Assembly (NCBI GenBank): GCA_036873135.1
Contig: JAPTYO010000023.1
Coordinates: forward strand, 7,389,834-7,453,833
Reading direction: 5' to 3'
Length of the DNA: 64,000 nucleotides
Source: Clarkia xantiana subsp. parviflora
Taxonomy: Eukaryota > Streptophyta > Magnoliopsida > Myrtales > Onagraceae
The position numbers were made by a program, and so were the translations under genes. Of this stretch, positions 46,535 to 58,529 are shown piece after piece. Below the pieces are notes generated by a model. The model saw nothing but the letters and a program-made list of their open reading frames with translations. It did not search any database and was not told where the DNA came from. How positions within the stretch are numbered: position 1 is the first letter of the stretch; every line of letters begins with the position of its first letter.

Positions 46535-49006
46535 TCGATAAATAAAATAGGATGGTAAAGTTTTAAAATCCAAATGTTTTCGAACTTCAAATTAGTCTAC
46601 ACAGTGCTCGAAGGTTTAAGATTTTCACGTTTTATTTAAACCTTAATGCCTAGTTTCGATTATGTGGATGGATCTCGGAAATGCATGATTTAGGGACTGG
46701 ATTAATTAGAGGGCTGAATTGCAATTGTTTACTTTTTTTTCACATATATTTATTAGAACTGTTGTCGTGACCATGTCAAGCTAGCTGGATGTTGGGGGCA
46801 GAGCCCTGGTTAAATATATGATATGCACACTAGGACAGACATGCTGTGATGTTTGCGATTGCCTAGGATTCATGTCTAGAAACTGTAAGCATGAATTGCA
46901 AGTCAGCCCCTAATATTTAAATTTTTTTCAAAACTAAAGCCAGTCGCCAAATATGCATGTTTGATGTGGAAGTTTCATGTATGACACGTATGCTTGAATG
47001 TTGAGGATGTAGCTGCATGTGATAGTTTACTTAGAAAGTAGAATTATATATGTGCTAGCATGAGTTCCTCGGAACATTAGACGCATGACACGTATGCATG
47101 ATGTGTGGTTTAGTTGATGAATTTGGTTTGCTAGGATAATTTACTCGTGAAGTAGAATTGTATATGCATGCGTAAGTTCATCGGAACATTTTTCAAATAC
47201 AAAAGGGCCTTGGGAAAGCCAAGATCGGGTATGCTTACTTTAAAATTTTTGTTCCGGTAATTTGCGAATAAAACTGTTTTAAGAGATTGATCTATTGGAT
47301 TGAAGACGACGGTAATGTGAACTCTTTCACAAACCCCCTTCCCTCGGTTTACTGGCGGTCGGTTGGTTTAGATGGCCGAGGAATCATTATTTTTTGTACT
47401 CCATCTTAATAGATATCCGATGAATGCAATTCTTTCTCAAAATGTTATTGTCTCCCTGATTATGCATGATTATCAATGTGTTCATATGAATTGGTTGAAT
47501 GAGTGCGATTCGACATTCCTCGCAATCTCGATGGTGCGGATTATGATGAATAAAAGGAGACCGGACAACTACAGATGAATATATATCATTCTATATAATT
47601 TTGACAATGAGAGATGAATGTGATAATTTGTTTCCCCAAGAATGGGAGTAGGTTCTTTGATGATCTGAACGCATATGTGGTGATACATTCAAATCTGGAT
47701 AAGGTTGAAGAAGACTTCAATTGCAACCAATGTTACAGCTTGGTATCCCTTTGCATCCGCCTCGGTGGAAACAAGGATGCTAAAGCTAGAAATGTTTTGA
47801 TTGAATGTGATGGTCTTCTCTCTTTCCATGGATGCTGGTGTAAAAGCCGCTCGAGACCTTCGCAATGAAAGGTCAACATGGAAAAGATGTATATGGTTGT
47901 CTGACGTTGACGGGACTCACTTACCATGAATCTAGTCAAGTACAGTAGCCACAGCATTAAAGGGACAACCTTCTCTGCTCACCATATTGGTTCGAAAGAA
48001 GCCAACCATGATCCGCATATCAAGAAGAGAACTGGACCGAATAGATCAAATACGATAATCTGGTGGGTTAAACCCCGTTGATAAAGTGCGTCTTAAGAAC
48101 GTCTCGTATGTCATGAGTATAAAGCTGGAAAATGTTTTAGACGGACACAAATCATTTGATATGATTCACTCGTGAATTTACTCAGGTGTGATGTTTAACA
48201 TGACTCAAAGTTCTCGACTATGTGTGCGACAAGCATGGATCAAATACGCGACTTTCAGATCAAGAACCATACCATTGTCATTTATCGTTCGATGTTCGTT
48301 TGAGTTACTAAAATTTTGGTTATTTCAAGATTCAGAGTTATTGAATGAAGTAATTGTTGCTCGATTCGAAGCATGATTTACTTATCAATTTAACGGTCTC
48401 GTAAAAGGGAACGATCTGAAATGAAAATCAATACCCACGGGTTTGGAACCAAAAAATGCACAGTTCAGAGATGGATAAGTCTTTGAGATGAATTAGCAAA
48501 TGAAAAGGATGATGTCGGTAAAATGACTCTCCCACTAAATGCCTTGAACGAGAAGTTTGGCAAGACATTCATATCGATAACACACTTCAACAGGCATAGT
48601 TTGTAAACATAATGTTAGAGTTCAACAACGGACGTTCCCTAAAGGATGAAATGCAGTTGACTCACATCAATGTAGAACTATGTTCCAACAAAATCGGTCA
48701 AACACGACGCCATAAAAGCTAAAAGGAATGATAACGAGTTAAATCTTATCATCATGCGACATTAATTTGCGCATTAAACAAGTATTTGAACCAAGAGTGC
48801 GATGACTACTCTTAGAGGATACATGTTTAAATTATCTTGTGATAATGGTGCCATGGTCGAACATGAGACGTTACATTCCTTGAGGACGAATTTCCAACGC
48901 ATGGTGAAATGAAAACAGACGAACTCTTGATCGAATTGGAGCAGGATAACGATGATAGTCAGGTACACTTACTTCGAGTGGGAGATTTGATGAGGCAGCA
49001 ACGCAA
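46535..49006 (+). other. non-coding region of copia family B before RT
   Basis: Collinear with 27130-30180 reversed (for example the ggatctcggaaatgcatg..gggactgg segment and the gaacatgagacgttacat..gaggacgaatttcca segment). No gag, protease or integrase motif was found in the expected position. 47030-47200 contains agtagaattatatatg(..)tgctagcatgagttc(c)tcggaacat twice. Confidence 0.6.
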
Positions 49007-51035
49007 GTGAATGAAATGGTAAATGAAGATGGGGACATTTTCATAGTAAATCCAGTGGGAGGAGCCAATCCTACCACACAAATCACTGTTACTGCAGGTG
49101 TGAATCAAGTTAAACCTGATAATCACGTAGCCGGACCGCTGAATGAAAATCCAATAATGCCACAACTATCCATTGTTCCTAGTGGGAGTGGATCAACCAA
49201 CTTGATTTCAGGTCCTAGTGATCAAGGAATTACTCTCGAAGGTATAATCCCGAGACCGAGAGGTCATCCAAGAAAAGTTGTAGGTCAAGGTTCTAGCATT
49301 GCCCTTGTTCCCAGTGAGAGTGATGCTCCGATAGAAAGCATTATTCCGTGTGGGAGCAATGTTCAAACTCAAGATTGGATTAACGAGCCTAGACGAAGTC
49401 AAAGGCATCAAACTTCTCCCAAGAAGTATCCCATCGAGAAGGGTGAGATATTCACCCTAACTTCTGTTGATGAACCGGTAACGGTTCAAGAAGCGTTGAA
49501 AGGACCTCAAATGAAGGAATGGAGGAAAGCAATGGAGGAAGAGATCGCCTCAATGAAAGCCAATTCGGTATGGTCTTTAGTTGATTTACCTGCTAACCGC
49601 AGGGGCATAGGGGCAAAGTGGGTTCTTAAACTGAAACTCACTGCTGGTGGAAATTTCGTGCGATACAAAGCTCGACTAGTTGCAAAAGGTTACACCAACT
49701 TCACGGAGTGGACTTTGATGAGACATACTCACCGACTGTGCGGTACACCACAATCAGGGCAATCCTAGCCCTGGTCGCTTGCCTCGATCTAGAGCTGCAC
49801 CAAATGGATGATAAGACCGCATTCCTCCACGGAAACCTGGAGGAAGAGATCTATATGGAGCAACCAGAGGGTTTCATTACTCCGGGTAACGAACGTAAAG
49901 TTTGTAAACTCCAAAGATCCATTTATGGTCTTAAAGAATCGTCTCGGCAATGGTACGGCAGATTCCACGAGGAGATCGTTGGAAACAGATTCGTGAATCT
50001 TCACGAGGATCCATGCGTGTATAAAAAGACCTCTGGGTCTAAGTACGTCATCTTAACTTTATATGTGGATGACATACTCATTGTTGCGAACGATGTGAGT
50101 TTCATGCATGAATCAAAGTCCTGGTTGGCATCTGTATTTGAGATGAAAAACATGGGAGAGGCTACGTACATCTTAGGCATTAAGATTGCTAGAGATCGTG
50201 CCGCCCGGAGATTGTGTCTATCTCAGGAAGCCTACATCAACAAACTGTTGAAAAGGTTTAGATTACAAGATGCCAAACCCGTGGAAAACCCATTAGTATT
50301 CGGGTGTGCGTTGTAAAGTGCGACGACCCGATGAACCAGCAAGAGCGTGAATAGATGAGAAATGAAGAGAATTTAAGCATGGATGGAAGTCTCATGTACG
50401 CCATGATTTGCACTCTTCCAGACATCTGTTACGCTGTAAGCCTAGTAGCAAGATTCCAATCAGACCCTGGCTATCAACATTTAAAAGTTATAAAGCGGAT
50501 CATGCGATATCTGAAAAGTACTGCCGACTACGTATTGTGCTATGAGGACTGGAAGTTAGAATTGACCGGATTCAGTGACGCCGACCACGGTGGCGATCCA
50601 GACGATCGTAAGTCCACCTCAGGAGGAGTATTTCTCCTTGCTGATGCCGCCATTTCATGGACGAGCAAGAAGCAATCCTGTGTCGCACTGTTTACAATGG
50701 AAACAGAATTTGCTGCTCTCTCCAAAAACACACAGGAAGCGGTCTGACTGAAAAGGCTTCTTACTGCGCTGCTTGGTGGCGATGTCGGGAGCAAACCTGT
50801 GAAGGTGTTCTCTGACAGTCAAGCAACCATTGCGGCAGTAAAGAATCCAAAGTACCATAGTAGGACTAAACACATTGATGTGAAATATAATTATGCTAAA
50901 TCTATGGTAGAAGACAGTATAATCACTTTAGAATACTCGCCCACTGATGACATGGTGGTGGACCCATTAACTAAACCATTACCCAAAGAGACATTTGAAA
51001 AGCATGTTAAATTGCTTGGATTGCGTAGGGTTTAG
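49007..51035 (+). pseudogene. copia RT and RNase H (broken)
   Basis: The first frame (49007-49768) includes the integrase-RT linker (RRSQRHQTSPKKYPI) and the start of RT (EWRKAMEEEIASMKANSVW). After a frameshift at about 49710, RT continues (49708-50316) with LYVDDILIVAND and MGEATYILGI. Another shift leads to RNase H (50355-51035) with FSDADHGGDPDDRKSTSGG, METEFAALS, and after an in-frame TGA at 50746, FSDSQATIAAVK and DPLTKPLPKE. It stops at 51033-51035. Active-site residues survive, but at least three lesions block a full product. Confidence 0.9.
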
Positions 51036-52152
51036 AAGTGGGCGTATAATCTGTGATAACATTTTGATAATTGAAAGTTTCATTTTGATAAATTAAAGAA
51101 CAATTCGAGTTTATGATTCATCGACGTCATAATGTTTGAATACATCGGATTTTACGGTCTATAAACTGAGTTGTAGGAGGACGCAATCCTTTGCACAAAA
51201 TATGTCGAATGTGGGCCTTGCCTTATCACACGGGCACGGTCGTCTTGTAGGAGAGGGGGCCTCTGTCGAAGCAAGGCTGGCTAAGAAAACCAGCTGGGAA
51301 ACTTGGTTAGGCAAAACGATCATTTGTTTTCGATTTAACACGACGTGATCTTTGTTTTACACGTCACCGGTGATGAACTCTTTTCGTCATTAACCTTATT
51401 ATGGGCCAGATGAAAGTCTGCGATAGCATCATTGACATATCCCACGCCTGACGATGTTCGGGTATGCTATCGATGCGTGCTTCATACTACGCGTGCCATG
51501 TTCGACCACGGGGTCATGCTCGATTGTTCTAGGTAGAATCCTCGTGATTCAGATGGGCGCAAACTACTTCACCTCGAGCGTGTGATTGATCCCGGGAGCC
51601 TTATGAAGAGGCACCTGAAGTATCCTCATGGACTCAGAACTCATATCTAAGGTCAGGCTCAATGTTCGCTTCCCGGAGTATGAGTGCAGTGTCAAAGAAA
51701 AATGCCAAGTTACCACGTCTTTGGAAACCAGTTGGGTTTGACTAAGGGTATGGCCGATGGGGATGGTCAAGTTCACATGTAATCCACCGACTCTTGTATT
51801 CACTAGGTGGCCCCCAACCGGATATTAGTTAAAGGTTGTGAATACTTGTACGGATGCCCTGGAGTATTCCTATGTGGAAACTGGGCAATTGGAGAATTAT
51901 CAGTTGACCTAGGATACAGCGCGATACAAATTGATGTTTTAACAAGTTGATTTGAGACATGGAATCAACGTTCCGTGGGCGCTACAACACTCCTAACAGA
52001 TGAGTAGGACGATGCCCGTCGTATCCGCCGGTCGCAGGGTAAACCTCGTATGAACTATTCCGAAGCAGGGGCAAGATCCGAAGAGTGAAATGTTGATGCA
52101 ATTTGGACAACAATACATTAACAGGCACCCTCCCATTCCGGCGAGTGGGAGT
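51036..52152 (+). other. copia family B 3' untranslated region and PPT
   Basis: About 1.1 kb without genes. The purine tract ggcgagtgggag directly precedes the LTR. The same region is found at 15712-16311 and, reversed, at 24688-25258. Confidence 0.7.
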
Positions 52153-52746
52153 TGTTAGCATATGGTGATTGGGCGCCGTAATTGGAAGCCCATTAATATG
52201 TATATGTTACCTAAGAAATTGGGTAAATTTCACATTAGGGAAATTAGGCTTGACCCAAAACCCAATTGACATGAAAGGCCCAAAATATTGGGCCTCCCTT
52301 ATACATGGCCGGCCGAATATTACTAGTGAGGACAAAGTGGACTTTTGTCCTCCTCCTATAAATAAGGGGTGTTAGAGTTTTCATAAAGGCTAATTCACAG
52401 TCCCTTATAAGTGGTGATTTGAGAGAAAAACCCTCCTCCCTAAACACTAGTTCGGCCGAACCATATACTATACCAAGGGTGTGCCAATTTACTTCGAGGA
52501 AATCACTCTAGAGATCCGTCCCTGCCAAGAATCGATCAGAGGCTTTGCTGGGGAGCTAATACCCCGTGGGGCTTCCTTAACAAGAACCTCTACGTGTTCC
52601 GTCCGGTGGAACATGAACTCCCTCAGCAGGATCCTTGGGAATACGGAAAAGGTTTAAGGTATGTGCACATCTTCCGCTGCGTAATTCTGATTACAAGCAT
52701 GTACATGTGTTTATGTTTCCGTAGTTATCTGCCCCATAATCAAACA
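52153..52746 (+). repeat. 3' LTR of copia family B
   Basis: TGTTAGCATATGG..TCAAACA, 594 bp. The TATA box ctataaata is at 52356-52364. Confidence 0.88.
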
Positions 52747-53101
52747 GTAAGGCTTCTGAAATTGAATCTGATAGAAACATCGGAAAAGTGTAAAGGGGCA
52801 TTTTCAGCGCTGACGATAACACAAAACCTTAAAACCAACCCAGCATCGAACGACGTTGGGAGTAAGGTCAATGGGAGAGATACCATAGTACCGACATACC
52901 ACCAAAAGATCCAGGCTACAAGGAAAGCGTCAGCCACAACGTACAGTGTCGACATCCCAGGTGGAGGTACAATGACACTTCCGATCTTAGACTTCGAGTA
53001 ACACTCAAAGGGGTAAACGGCCTCGTCTACGTCATTCAAGCTCACTAAAGATATGTGAAGAATATACTCTCTCAAGCGAAGTTGGTTCCCAACATACTTC
53101 C
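52747..53101. other. giant gypsy interior between two nested elements
   Basis: A plus-strand frame ending at 53001 (..DIPGGGTMTLPILDFE) has no domain I recognise. Confidence 0.4.
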
Positions 53102-54057
53102 TGTTGCGTCCGGGACGACTGAGGTCACGAGGACGCGTCTGAGGTTGTGCGGGTTAGGACCCTTCTGTCGGAGGTTGTGACCCGGTAAGATTGTGACCCG
53201 GCAAGGCTGTGACCCGGCGAGGTTGTGACCCGGCAAATCTGTGTCTCGTGCGTCGGATCCTGCGCAAAGGACCAATGCTAGCACGGAGAGGGGGGGGTGG
53301 TGCTAGCGGAGCCCTCTCCGATGCCTAAGTTACTATAGTGGCAAAAGGGTAATTTCTAGAGAGAGAGAATTCTAGAGAGAAGTCAGAGCTCAAAATACCA
53401 AAGTTGGGCAAATGAGAGAGTCAGTGAAAATGGGTGGCCAAGGCCTCCTATTTATAGGCTTCCTTGAGACCGGACCCGGTTTTAGAGCGGTTCGACGACG
53501 GTTCAAGGAGACAAACGGGAACCGTCGTCCACATTGTTAATGCATGAACTTGACTTCTCTACGCGTAACGGCGATCGCGGATACGGTAATCGTGGATATG
53601 ACAATCGCGCCATACCCGTGACGGAACCCGGACCTCGTCGAAATTGGGCAATTCGGCGAGGTCCGGGCTGCCGTGCGATCCGGACCTCCGGATTGCGCAA
53701 CCCGGAGGTCCGGATTGCACAATCCGGACGTCCGGATTGCATGCAATCCGGACCGGATTGCTGCAATCCGGATGTCCGGATTGCAAGCAATCCGGACGTC
53801 CGGATTGCTTGCAACCCGGACGTCCGGGTTGCTGCAACCCGGACATCCGGGTTGCTGCAACCCGGAGGTCCGGATTGCAAATGCAATCCGGACCTCCGGA
53901 TTGCACCGCAATCCGGATGTCCGGTCCGGTCACGCGTAAATGCGTTTCCGGACCGTTTTGACCCTTGGGAGACGTTTTCCGAGACGAGATGTAATTTTTT
54001 ACGTGTTTGCGAGGCCCGAAGCGTAAATACGAACCCAAATTGGTCATTTATCCATCA
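53102..54057 (-). repeat. 3' LTR of the nested gypsy
   Basis: Plus-strand ends TGTTGCGTCC..TTATCCATCA, 956 bp. The reversed TATA box ctatttatag is at 53448-53457. A series of GTGACCCGGC(A/G)A units occurs at 53165-53230. The U3 part contains a palindrome array. Confidence 0.9.
53670..53935. repeat. array of CCGGACGTCCGG palindromes in the LTR
   Basis: Ten or more consecutive units of the type (g)caatccggacgtccggattg(c), each an exact or near-exact palindrome of 20-22 bp, abut with 2-5-bp spacers. Variants use ggt/gat/ctc in the centre or cccgg in place of tccgg. It is in the U3 half of the left LTR and absent from the right LTR, which stops at its edge. Confidence 0.92.
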
Positions 54058-54070
54058 CTTGCCCCCGAGT
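54058..54070 (-). other. polypurine tract of the nested gypsy
   Basis: The minus strand reads ACTCGGGGGCAAG next to TGATGG, similar to the PPTs at 17882 and 63339. Confidence 0.8.
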
Positions 54071-54714
54071 CAAGAAACGGTTTAGAACCTTTCTTGACTC
54101 TATTTTAAGTTAGGATACTTGTCCAATTTGAGTCTGACGCTAACCTTTTAATTTTGATCGTCGGTCGGGTGCAGACATCTCGATTCCGTCCGTCGCTTGA
54201 TTTTTCGGCCGAACGACTTTATTTCCTGTCACTATGGTTAGTGCGATGGGAAATACATATATGACGTGCAAGCATGGTTATTGTCGGAGACATGAGCAAG
54301 TGGTAATGCACTTATGCAAGAATGTGTCTATCAACATGTAAGTATGAATAAAGGACGTGGCAAGATCGTAATTACGTAAATCAAGAAAATAGAAGTCGTA
54401 TTTTTCTAAAATGACTAAGTGATTACCAAATCTTGGATCATGAGATTGCAACATACGCCCATGATGATTGACTTGACACGCGCGATGATGTTGATGCGCG
54501 CGTTGACGTTGATACACGCGTTGACGTTAACGGTTGAGTGTCAGGTAAAGATTATTGGTTATTTCCTGCAAGCATGTTAAAACACTTAAGAAATATTAAG
54601 CGATGTCTAATGTTTGTTACCATAGATGTCGTCGTATGAGCTTTGACGATGTGCGTCGTTGGCATGCTTAGGGGGCATAGCTATTCGTTGTATGCAATAC
54701 ATTTTTGTTGACGT
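54071..54714. other. non-coding interior of the nested gypsy
   Basis: No gene. A run of gcgcg(a/t)tgatg/cgcgttgacgttgat phrases occurs at 54478-54530. Confidence 0.45.
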
Positions 54715-55440
54715 GCATGTGCGTATTGTGAAAATACTTAGAAAATATTCTCCCCTTGTTGACATGCCCCCTCGTTGACGTGCACGTACGTACATGGGAA
54801 TACTTAGAAAATATTTTCTCTTCGTTGACATCCCCCCTCGTCGACATGTATGTACGTACATGGAAACACTTAGAAAATATTTTCTCCTCGTTGACATGCC
54901 CCCTCGTCGACATGTATGTGCGTACATGGAAATACTTAGAAAATATTTTCTTCTCGCCGACGTGCAACCTTGTAAACATGTATGTACGTACATGGAAATA
55001 CTTAGAAAATATTTTCTCCTCGTTGACATGCCCCCTTGTCGACATGTATGTACGTACATGGAAATACTTAGAAAATATTTTCTTCTTGTCGACGTGCACC
55101 CTCGTCGACATGTATGTACGTACATGGAAATACTTAGAAAATATTTTCTCCTTGTCGACGCGCATCCTCGTCGACATGTATGTACGTACATGGAAACACT
55201 TAGAAAATATTTTTTCCTTGTCGACGTGCATCCTCGTCGACATGTATGTACGTACATGGAAACACTTAGAAAATATTTTCTCCTTGTCGACGCGCATCCT
55301 CGTCGACATGTATGTACGTTCATGGAAACACTTAGAAAATATTTTCTCCTTGTCGACGTGCATCCTCGTCGACATGTATGTACGTACATGGAAACACTTA
55401 GAAAATATTTTCTTCTCGTCGACATGTAACCCTGTCGACA
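54715..55440. repeat. 66-bp tandem array, 11 units
   Basis: The landmark cttagaaaatatt occurs at 54737, 54803, 54869, 54935, 55001, 55067, 55133, 55199, 55265, 55331 and 55397, exactly 66 bp apart. Each unit has the palindromic catgtatgtacgtacatg, a gaaaatattttc palindrome and a gtcgac site. Because 66 is a multiple of three, frames stay open on both strands and give 22-residue repeats; I read these as consequences of the array and not as genes. Confidence 0.95.
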
Positions 55441-56810
55441 TGTATGTTGAAGAGGTTGCCCTCCTTACGCGATGTTTGCTACTTGCTGCACGAAGGCCTA
55501 ATAAGTCTTGTAAGTTTGTGGTTGTTTTCACACGAAGAGTCCGTCGCACAAGTGCTTGAATAAGTATTGGTGTGCGCATGAGCACTGACTGTATTGTTGA
55601 TAACACTTTCCAAGATATTAGATCTTGTTGATTTTCCCAGTTATCGCCAGTTGCAGTTTCTGTCCTTAGCATAATTCTCGAGAGATCCGACGCAGGGGCG
55701 TGTTCCTCGAGCGATTCTTGGTTCTTTATGTTGAGCATGAGCATGCTAACTCTTTCTTGTGATAAGAGAAATAGAGTTGAGGGTTGTGTAGTGGCGTCTT
55801 CTGCCCCCCGGTCGAGGGACCGGCCCAAGGAGGAGCGTTACTCCTACTGAGGTAAGTGTTCGTTGATAATTCTTTGTTCATGCTTTTTCTTGCATGACAC
55901 TTCGTCACCTGGACAATGTTAAGTACTGTGGTCGCCCCTCTTGGCTAGGCTCCAAGGCATGGCAGGATGAGTAGAGTATATGATGTTGCGACTTGCACAT
56001 TATAGATTTTGTTTGGAGAAGACGGTGGCAACTTCTGCTCGTTCCGCCGAGTCCTGTTAGGGATGATGGCATTCTTTAATCTGTGCTATCTTTTAGATAT
56101 ACTGAACTTGTTTCTGAGTTTGTTTGCCCCCCGGCTTCCATGCTTGAAGACTTGTTGTAGTTGTTCCTTAGTTGTTGCTTCCGACTTGTCCGCTTTAAAT
56201 ATGTTTATTGAATGCGGATGAGTTATAATGCAGACATAGTTCCTGCGGTCGTGACCGATAGCCACTTCCTGATTGATGAGTTGAGATGTTCTTCTGGTTG
56301 CCTGCCTGATGCCTTATGCATATTGCCCTTTGTTCCAGAATAGCTTGCTACTTGACTAAGCAAGATACTAGTTTATACCGTCTCTTAGTTCCACTCTAAG
56401 GCGACGTTGTTCAAGACTCGACTTGTAAATTTTACGAGTTTTATACAGGGTACGCACCTGACAGCGTGTATCAACCCGCGTTGGGGAAGCATACGTAAAA
56501 ACATTTAAGTTTTTGAAGAAGCGTTTTGTAAAACTTAAAAGGCTTGTTGATAAAATATTTGAGAAAATATTTTGGTTTTGAATGTGATACATCCAAAAAA
56601 TTTGTTGACAAAAATATTTTTGGAAAGGTGTTTGATATATAAAATGTTTGATAAGATTTTTGGCAAAACTTTTGGTAAAGTGTTTGAAAAAATATTTGTG
56701 ATACATGATTCCTGCGTCCAGGGACCATGTAACACTTTTTGAGAATATGAATTGTGATGCCTGCTTTCTGCGTCCAGGAATCATGCAACACGGCTTAAAA
56801 ACCTATAAAA
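55441..56810. other. non-coding interior of the nested gypsy
   Basis: No recognisable protein. The minus-strand frame that runs into the array from 55828 has an unremarkable N-terminal part. gtccaggga(c/a)catg.aacac occurs twice near 56715 and 56775. Confidence 0.45.
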
Positions 56811-57230
56811 CGAACCCTGATGGCGTTCGTAATATGGGAATGCCGACTAGACAGAGGACATTCGCCATAAAGAGTGCACCCTGAACCGGATATACGCACT
56901 TGTTATATAGTGGGGTTGTTGTCTAAAGAGAAAACTTCCGCCGTATTTAACGAACCCTGATGGCGTTCGTAATATGGGAATGCCGACTAGACAGAGGACA
57001 TTCGCCATAAAGAGTGCACCCTGAACCGGATATACGCACTTGTTATATAGTGGGGTCGTTGTCTAAAGAGAAAACTTCCGCCGTATTTAACGAACCCTGA
57101 TGGCGTTCGTAATATGGGAATGCCGACTAGACAGAGGACATTCGCCATAAAGAGTGCACCCTGAACCGGATATACGCACTTGTTATATAGTGAGGTCGTT
57201 GTCTAAACAGAGAACTTCCGTCACTTAAAG
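56811..57230. repeat. 140-bp tandem repeat, three units
   Basis: Units start at 56811, 56951 and 57091 with cgaaccctgatggcgttcg. The first two differ at one or two positions (ggggttgttg / ggggtcgttg). The third diverges only in its last ~25 bp. Confidence 0.95.
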
Positions 57231-57389
57231 GGTGATCAGCCCTGTATGCCCATCCTATTCTGAATTCAGGGAATGGCTATGAACATGAGGATTTGCCTCT
57301 TAACCAGAGATGTCACAGCATGTCATTAAAAGAAGTAAACATGGAGCTTGTCTTTTAAAAAGAGGATACCTCGACATGCATATTTTGAC

Positions 57390-57595
57390 GGTAGGCCTTG
57401 GCGTTATTCCAAGGTATTGCTTGTAGTTGACGCCCTGAATAGTCGTCGCTTTAATAATAGGTCTTGGTGTTAATCCGAGACATTGCTTGTAGTTGACGCC
57501 CTGAATAGTCGTCGCTTTAATAATAGGTCTTGGTGTTAATCCGAGACATTGCTTGTAGTTGACGCCCTGAATAGTCGTCGCTTTAATAATAGGTC
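57390..57595. repeat. 66-bp tandem repeat, three units
   Basis: Units of aataggtcttggtgttaatc..cgtcgcttt start at about 57390, 57456 and 57522. The last two are identical and the first is a diverged copy. The period equals that of the array at 54715. Confidence 0.93.
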
Positions 57596-58529
57596 CGCAA
57601 GTTGTTATTGCGGTGCATAAGTTGGTTGTACACATAGCTTGATGGCTTTGTGTTGTCGGCCCCTTCTAGAGATAGACGCCTATGATATGAATGGAGAAAT
57701 AAACTCCTTGTTGGTGTAGATAACAGATATGTTGGTGTTGTACACCATAAATCCCTCCTTGCACACAATGCTTAGCTTGTATTGTTGGAGTAGATTTTTG
57801 TGCATAGGTTACTACTTGTCATCATTCCTGAGTAGTAATCGTAGTGTAACATGTACCTACGAGTAGAGTTGCTTTTGTTAGATAGTCGCAATTTTTATAA
57901 GTTTGCAAAAGTATGAAGTCATGAAATTTTCTCTTTAGTCATGCATATAATAAATGAAGTAAAGGAATTTGATACGAGGATTCCTTGTTTGTGTAGGAAA
58001 CTTCCCTGATGGCGGACATGATGAGTGTAGATTATGGTAAGCATATGTTAGGTAGAATTGCCGAGCACTTGTCAGCTTGGTGCTCCCCAAGTTACTTGGC
58101 GGTTGTATCGCTGTTTCCTGATTGTTTATATTGTTTTGACTTCTAATAGTGCATGACCTGTCCTTGTGTAATGCCCCCGGCTTGTTTATTATTGCGACAT
58201 GATTTTTAGTCTTGCGCGTATAAAATGCTTGAGACTTTATGTTGTTGACGCGAGGAATATGTGTGTAGTTGTTACTTGGCGTTATTCCAAGGTAATATGC
58301 GTCATAATAGTGTACCTACGAAAGTAGAATTATCCTTTATTAGATATTTAGAGTTCTCACGACGGATTACAAGGAAGTGTCTAGTGATCACTTCTTTTGA
58401 GAATTACTGAGGCTAATAAGCATGAGTTGTACTTAAACTTTTAAAAGATTTAACATAGATATGCGAAAAGGAGATAGTGAAAATAAAGGGATTGTGATGT
58501 GTTTGATATCCCCGTAGGTGATTTGTTGG
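57596..58529. other. non-coding interior of the nested gypsy
   Basis: No gene seen. acttggcgttattccaaggta recurs at 57400 and 58270, and gtgtacctacgaa(a)gtagaat at 57855 and 58310. Confidence 0.45.

Larger units (their letters stand above)
46535..52746 (+). mobile_element. copia family B element, 5'-truncated
   Basis: Collinear with the minus-strand copy (24688-30180) and with the fragment at 15712-16902. It has a non-coding region, RT/RNase H, a 3' untranslated region, a purine tract and a 3' LTR. The 5' LTR and leader are missing: homology starts at about 46535 without LTR or primer site. It interrupts the giant gypsy, whose sequence resumes at 52747. Confidence 0.82.

Noticed and set aside
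53670..53935. CRISPR-like array
   Set aside because: Units are palindromes with 2-5-bp spacers and no unique spacers, in a plant LTR.
53503..54085. Overlapping frames rich in RIA/RTSG repeats
   Set aside because: They are translations of the palindrome array in an LTR. Palindromes give similar peptides on both strands.
54607..55828. Long repetitive frames on both strands (267-386 codons)
   Set aside because: They are produced by a 66-bp tandem array whose period is a multiple of three. The same DNA is open in several frames and no frame has a known domain.
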